A stretch of 8,307 bases of DNA from Deltaproteobacteria bacterium RIFOXYD12_FULL_50_9. GTDB lineage: Bacteria; Desulfobacterota; Desulfobulbia; Desulfobulbales; CALZHT01. The stretch covers positions 1-8,307 of the forward strand of contig MGTA01000099.1 of assembly GCA_001799225.1 (NCBI GenBank). The letters are read 5' to 3'. Shown here piece after piece: positions 5,185 to 8,307 of this stretch (its first letter is position 1; every line of letters starts with the position of its first letter). Under the pieces are notes generated by a model. The model saw nothing but the letters and a program-made list of their open reading frames with translations. It had not been told where the DNA came from and made no database searches. The translations under genes and the position numbers were made by a program.

Positions 5185-5604
5185 TCATTTCGCCACCACC
5201 TTCTCTTTCGGCTCTGGCTTTATCTTACCCTGCTCAACCAATTCATTATAACCTTTAACCCCGATATGGCACCTGGCGCACTGAGTGGTGGTGGAAAAGG
5301 AGATATCACCGTTATGGCATGTTCCGCAATATCTTTCGTTACAAAGGCTATCCATATCGAAATCAGCCTGCTTCTGCATGTTCAGAGCTTCCATCTCAAA
5401 AACCTTGTCATGGCACCACCCGCATTGCAGACCGAGGTCTTCGGTGTGGGCCTTATGACTGAAAATAACCGCTTTTACCGGCTTGGTATAAATAATATCG
5501 CCACCATGTTCCTGGGCAGGTTCATCACCGGCTGATACTGCGCCGGATTTGAATAGCATGGCTGCCAAAAAAACAACTACTAAAAAATATACGATGTTTT
5601 TCAT
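5185..5604 (-). CDS. secreted c(7)-type triheme cytochrome
   Basis: A 139-residue periplasmic triheme cytochrome. The signal peptide MKNIVYFLVVVFLAAMLFKS, continuing to GAVSA, is probably cleaved after residue 25. The mature protein has VIFSHKAH (46-53), whose histidines are candidate axial ligands, and three heme sites: CGWCH (61-65), CGTCH (93-97) and CARCH (109-113). RYCGTCHNGDISFS is the c(7)-type triheme signature also found in the next gene, so the two are paralogues, but this one lacks the coiled coil. A short charged tail (KPEPKEKVVAK) follows the last heme. The ATG at 5604 is preferred over a GTG three codons earlier because GAGGTG lies 6 bases before the ATG and overlaps that GTG. 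It should take electrons from, or give them to, the iron-sulfur/NrfD subunits upstream. Confidence 0.88.
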   Translation of the reverse strand: MKNIVYFLVVVFLAAMLFKSGAVSAGDEPAQEHGGDIIYTKPVKAVIFSHKAHTEDLGLQCGWCHDKVFEMEALNMQKQADFDMDSLCNERYCGTCHNGDISFSTTTQCARCHIGVKGYNELVEQGKIKPEPKEKVVAK

Positions 5605-5629
5605 CTTCTTCACCTCAAGCTTACACTCC

Positions 5630-5651
5630 TGAACCGGCTATACCGGAGTCA
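5630..5651 (-). other. small stem-loop between the iron-sulfur and cytochrome genes
   Basis: On the minus strand TGA-CT-CCGG-TATAG-CCGG-T-TCA can fold into a bulged stem of about 7 bp. It sits in the 67-base gap after the iron-sulfur gene, with no T-run, so it is not an intrinsic terminator. It could be an RNA processing or stability element separating membrane-subunit from cytochrome expression, or simply chance. Confidence 0.25.
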
Positions 5652-5680
5652 AGAATTCATGGATTGCCGTTTGCTTTCTC

Positions 5681-6481
5681 TTATCTCTCTTCCGGTTGCC
5701 GTCTGAGCTCCCATGGTGAAGACCGGGTGGCTTTCGAATAAAAGACATTGGGTTTCGTACCTGCCTCAGGTCGCAGAACCCATACCTGTTTTTCAATCTG
5801 GTGGACCATTTTATATACGACATTATCAGGATCGGAGATATCGCCGAACATCCGGGTGCCGGTCGGGCAGACATTGGCGCAGGCCGTCAGTTTCTTGCCC
5901 TTGGAAAGTCGGGTATCCCAGCAGAAATTACACTTGTCAATGGCATGCGCCTCTTCATTGAAATATCTGGCCTCATAGGGGCAGGCCAGGATACACATCT
6001 TACAACCGATGCATTTCTTGCGGTCCATCATTACGATGCCGGTGGTTTTGTCCTTATAGGTCGCCTTGGTCGGACAGGCCCTGGTACAGGATGGCTCATT
6101 GCAATGGTTGCAGAGGATTGGAATAAATTCCCTTTGTCGACCAATGGCGTCGGTCACTCTTTGGCGTAACACCCTGGTCCGGTAGCCGTAATCCGGCACC
6201 TCGTTGGTTTCCCGGCAGGCCTCAACGCAACGCTCACAGTCAATGCACAGCCCTTGCCTGATCATCATGCTGTAGTGCGGCCGATAGGGATACTGCTCGA
6301 CAAAATCGCTTTCACTGGCAAAAGCCTCTTCGACGTTGGAAATAACTGACAATAGCTTGCCGCCGGCGAAGAGCCCGGTAATCGCCAGCCCGATTTTCAT
6401 AAACGCCCGGCGCTCCATGCCGGAGACGGAATCAAGGCCTTCATCTTTCAAGTTATCTAAATCAATATTAATTTGTTTCAT
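5681..6481 (-). CDS. Tat-exported protein with four [4Fe-4S] clusters (DmsB/PsrB/NrfC-like)
   Basis: The 266-residue electron-transfer subunit of a membrane oxidoreductase. A twin-arginine motif (ERRAFMKIG, 23-31) and a hydrophobic stretch (to about 50) indicate folded export to the periplasmic side. Sixteen cysteines form four clusters in the family order: C79-C82-C85-C89, C124-C127-C132-C136 (CNHCNEPSCTRACP), C157-C160-C163-C167 (CIGCKMCILACP) and C184-C187-C201-C205 (CNFC...CANVCP). Length and motif spacing match DmsB/PsrB/HybA-type subunits, which form an electron wire next to an NrfD-like membrane partner. That partner is encoded 45 bases upstream. GGAG lies 8 bases before the ATG. No molybdopterin catalytic subunit is present in the window, so the downstream cytochromes are the likely electron partners. 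Confidence 0.92.
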   Translation of the reverse strand: MKQINIDLDNLKDEGLDSVSGMERRAFMKIGLAITGLFAGGKLLSVISNVEEAFASESDFVEQYPYRPHYSMMIRQGLCIDCERCVEACRETNEVPDYGYRTRVLRQRVTDAIGRQREFIPILCNHCNEPSCTRACPTKATYKDKTTGIVMMDRKKCIGCKMCILACPYEARYFNEEAHAIDKCNFCWDTRLSKGKKLTACANVCPTGTRMFGDISDPDNVVYKMVHQIEKQVWVLRPEAGTKPNVFYSKATRSSPWELRRQPEER

Positions 6482-6526
6482 TCTTGCTGCTCCTTCCTTC
6501 TCTATCTCTGTTCACCCTATGATTAA

Positions 6527-7849
6527 TTATGGCCGTTCCGTCTTGCGAATTCGATGATGGCGCCTCTCGGCATCTTCCTCACTTTCGCCCTCTTTCTTAT
6601 AATGGATGCCACCGCAACCAGGGCAGATATAGGCACCGGCAGGGACAATCTCATGTTTCTGAAACTGGTGACCGTTCAGAATGCGCTCACCAACCAGAAA
6701 TGCGGCTGAGGCAAAAGCCAGGCCGGCGGCCACTATGGCGATTTCATGAAAGGACGGAGTATATTTCAGCAATTCGCTGTATTCATCAACATGGAGAGAA
6801 TGGAAAACCGGCACAATCTGACCGGCCAGCACCAGATCAAAACGCATGACAAAGATACCCACCATCATCATACCGGAAGCTACAAACATCTTATTCAGGT
6901 CAATCCCCTTGGAACGGATCAATAAAATGATGGGGATGACCATGCCCAGCAGTATCTCGCCAGCCCAGAAATTAAGAGAATAGGGGCCCCAGACAAAGGC
7001 CTTGATGGCCAGATATTTCTCCGGCGCCACCCCGCCGCTGATAATCTTCCATAGGGTGAAAAACATAATCACTGCAATAAGCATGATAGTCAGCTGGCAG
7101 ATGGCCTTGATACTCCTTTCCATCCGCCGGTTCATGATCTCATGGTCAATTCGCCAGGCTATGCAGGTAAAAAGAATAATGGCGGCGCAACCGGACATCA
7201 TGGCCGAGACAATAAAATAGATGGGCATATAGGGGCCATACCAGAACTCCCGGCCATGCAGCATGCCGAAAACCGCTCCCAGGTTGCTATGGGCCGCCAC
7301 CCCGAAAAGGACGCCAAAAAATCCGCAGATCCTTGACATCCCGTGGTTCTGATCGAGCAGGAAGAAATACTCAACTCCGAGAGCCAGGAGATACAGACTG
7401 TAAAGTGTGCCCATCCACCACATATTCGAGGTAAAATTGGGCGAAATGACATTATAAATCGTCATGCGAAAAGGGTTTTCGATATCAAAAAAGATAATTA
7501 TAAACCCACCGAGCATAAAAGTTATGGAGAGGAAAACCGCTCGTTTGGCAATGGGCATATAGGGCTCATAGCCGAACACATGGCCGATGGAAGAGACCAG
7601 ACAGAGGCCGGTGGAGGTAACAACACAAAAGATATAGCCCGAGATCAGGAGCCCCCAGGGGATCTGCCGGGTAACGCCATAGACATGGCGGTATCCGCTA
7701 AAAAAGCCATGCAGGCCGACCGCAAGACCACCAAGCATCAGCAGGCCCAGGGCAACAAGCATGCCAAGTAAAACCTTGTGGGAACGAAAAAGGGCTCCTA
7801 TGCCGGAATACCCCCATCTTTCCGCTGTTTCTTTACCAATCTGAATCAT
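6527..7849 (-). CDS. NrfD/PsrC/HybB-like integral membrane quinone-interacting subunit
   Basis: A 440-residue polytopic protein that should exchange electrons with the menaquinone pool. About ten hydrophobic helices are visible (roughly 26-48, 65-92, 105-124, 141-166, 174-198, 208-233, 247-270, 292-312, 322-349 and 368-392), as in the HybB/long NrfD type. Family features include VTRQIPWGLLISGYIF (59-74), AHSNLGAVFGMLHGREFWYG (186-205), and Arg/Asp-containing loops such as VMRFDLVLAGQ. After the last helix comes an unusual tail, YICPGCGGIHYKK (407-419), then a strongly charged end rich in Glu, Arg and His. GGAG lies 7 bases before the ATG. It is the first gene of the operon and the partner of the four-cluster protein. 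Unlike b-type cytochromes, NrfD proteins carry no heme, so electrons must pass to the Fe-S subunit. Confidence 0.92.
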   Translation of the reverse strand: MIQIGKETAERWGYSGIGALFRSHKVLLGMLVALGLLMLGGLAVGLHGFFSGYRHVYGVTRQIPWGLLISGYIFCVVTSTGLCLVSSIGHVFGYEPYMPIAKRAVFLSITFMLGGFIIIFFDIENPFRMTIYNVISPNFTSNMWWMGTLYSLYLLALGVEYFFLLDQNHGMSRICGFFGVLFGVAAHSNLGAVFGMLHGREFWYGPYMPIYFIVSAMMSGCAAIILFTCIAWRIDHEIMNRRMERSIKAICQLTIMLIAVIMFFTLWKIISGGVAPEKYLAIKAFVWGPYSLNFWAGEILLGMVIPIILLIRSKGIDLNKMFVASGMMMVGIFVMRFDLVLAGQIVPVFHSLHVDEYSELLKYTPSFHEIAIVAAGLAFASAAFLVGERILNGHQFQKHEIVPAGAYICPGCGGIHYKKEGESEEDAERRHHRIRKTERP

Positions 7850-8005
7850 CTCTTCTCTCTCCTTTGCATTCTATTTCGTGGTTTCGCTAATGGTATGTCA
7901 TAAAGACTGTTTTCAAAATCCAGCCTGGTTGCCCGAGCAGTTACAATCAGACCAGCAATGCACCGGAGTTAACGCCTCAGCAAAGATGATCAATCGCTCA
8001 TGATA

Positions 8006-8020
8006 TACCACAATGTGGTA
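8006..8020. promoter_or_regulatory. perfect 15-bp palindrome, candidate operator
   Basis: TACCACA-A-TGTGGTA has 7-bp arms around one base and lies 157 bp upstream of the NrfD start codon. This symmetry and size suit a dimeric repressor or activator site. No regulator is encoded within the window, though the divergent gene starting at 8295 could be one. The role is inferred. Confidence 0.45.
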
Positions 8021-8090
8021 GAAGTTCGGCCGGAAATATGCCATACCATGTTATCTTTTGGCAAGAATTTTCTTTAAAAAAATGAAGCGA

Positions 8091-8167
8091 ATGGAACTAT
8101 TAATTGGAGATATAAACGTACACTGGCGACGCTTGATTCTATAATAACTTGCCGCAGATAGTTCCAT
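8091..8167. repeat. 10-bp inverted repeat with 57-base spacer
   Basis: ATGGAACTAT (8091-8100) and ATAGTTCCAT (8158-8167) are perfect inverted copies. The spacer contains TATAAT (8140-8145) on the plus strand. The pair could be two sites for a looping regulator placed around a promoter, or a transcript stem-loop in the leader of the divergent gene. Confidence 0.45.
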
Positions 8168-8294
8168 GTCGACAATTCTCCGTCTATTTCGCCAGCCCAG
8201 GCCTTTCCAGACTTGACTCCCCGTATTTCTCTATGGTAGCTATGTTATGCAACAAAGGTGGTTTTGACCAATTCTCGTTAACAGGAGGTTTGTG

Positions 8295-8307
8295 ATGGTT
8301 CCACAAA
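8295..8307 (+). CDS. start of an unidentified plus-strand gene
   Basis: A strong AGGAGG (8283-8288) sits 6 bases before an ATG at 8295, which opens a frame reading MVPQ before the window ends. A GTG at 8292 is also in frame but is too close to the ribosome site. It is the only plus-strand gene supported in the window and is divergent from the NrfD operon. Nothing can be said about its product. Confidence 0.6.

Larger units (their letters stand above)
7850..8294. promoter_or_regulatory. divergent intergenic region between the NrfD operon and a plus-strand gene
   Basis: About 445 bases with no convincing gene. It must carry promoters in both directions. Notable structure: a perfect TACCACA-A-TGTGGTA palindrome (8006-8020), a 10-bp inverted repeat ATGGAACTAT / ATAGTTCCAT (8091-8100 and 8158-8167), and ATGGTATG / CATACCAT (7890-7897 and 8042-8049). 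TATAAT occurs on the plus strand at 8140-8145 but lacks a good -35. On the minus strand a weak TTGAAA-N15-TACCAT lies close to the NrfD start. I do not call a specific promoter. Confidence 0.6.

Noticed and set aside
5748..5763. TTGGGTTTCGT stretch in the Fe-S gene matching the repeat arm
   Set aside because: The match is short, lies in a coding region, and no other repeat parts are nearby; coincidence is likely.
6529..7771. several plus-strand frames opposite the NrfD gene
   Set aside because: They are antisense shadows of a ten-helix membrane protein with unmistakable NrfD motifs.
8048..8075. sigma-54-like TTGGCA...TTCTTT element upstream of the divergent gene
   Set aside because: The -12 GC is missing at the required 10-base spacing after GG, so it fails the core consensus.

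Overview
The window looks like part of a chromosome from an anaerobic, respiring, multi-heme-cytochrome-rich bacterium. Desulfobacterota or a Geobacter/Desulfuromonas-like lineage is my best guess. That is inferred from c(7)-type triheme cytochromes beside an NrfD/iron-sulfur pair and from a surface protein with Ig-like repeats; no sequence here fixes the taxonomy. Almost every real gene is on the minus strand, so the region reads from right to left.

Right part (about 4541-8307): a four-gene operon encodes a likely membrane quinone/periplasm electron-transfer module. Its order is NrfD-type integral membrane subunit, Tat-exported protein with four [4Fe-4S] clusters, and two secreted triheme cytochromes; a near-perfect intrinsic terminator at 4541-4578 closes it. 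The NrfD subunit should exchange electrons with the quinone pool, the iron-sulfur subunit should wire them across the outer face, and the cytochromes should carry them through the periplasm. The last cytochrome has an unusual Ala/Lys/Glu-rich coiled coil between its signal peptide and heme domain. A 445-bp regulatory region with a perfect palindrome and a long-spaced 10-bp inverted repeat separates the operon from a divergent gene whose first codons lie at the right edge.

Middle part (about 2365-4460): two minus-strand genes encode envelope proteins, a multidomain Ig-like protein with a C-terminal NTF2-like region and a small lipoprotein with a carboxypeptidase-regulatory-like fold. The first has no ATG and its signal peptide appears to be out of frame, so its 5' end may be damaged.

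Left-middle part (about 957-2317): this is eroded accessory DNA. It holds a small DUF1640-like coiled-coil membrane-anchored protein, two copies of a 111-bp palindromic repeat differing at one base, and several start-less reading frames on the minus strand that abut the repeats and look like gene debris.

Left end (1-892): this is a toxin-antitoxin cluster. A complete HI1419/HI1420-type pair (RelE/HigB-like toxin first, then XRE-type antidote) has a well-formed promoter overlapped by an inverted repeat and predicts a leaderless toxin mRNA. Directly behind it lies a 5'-truncated brnT followed by the overlapping start of brnA, so a second toxin-antitoxin operon has apparently lost most of its toxin.
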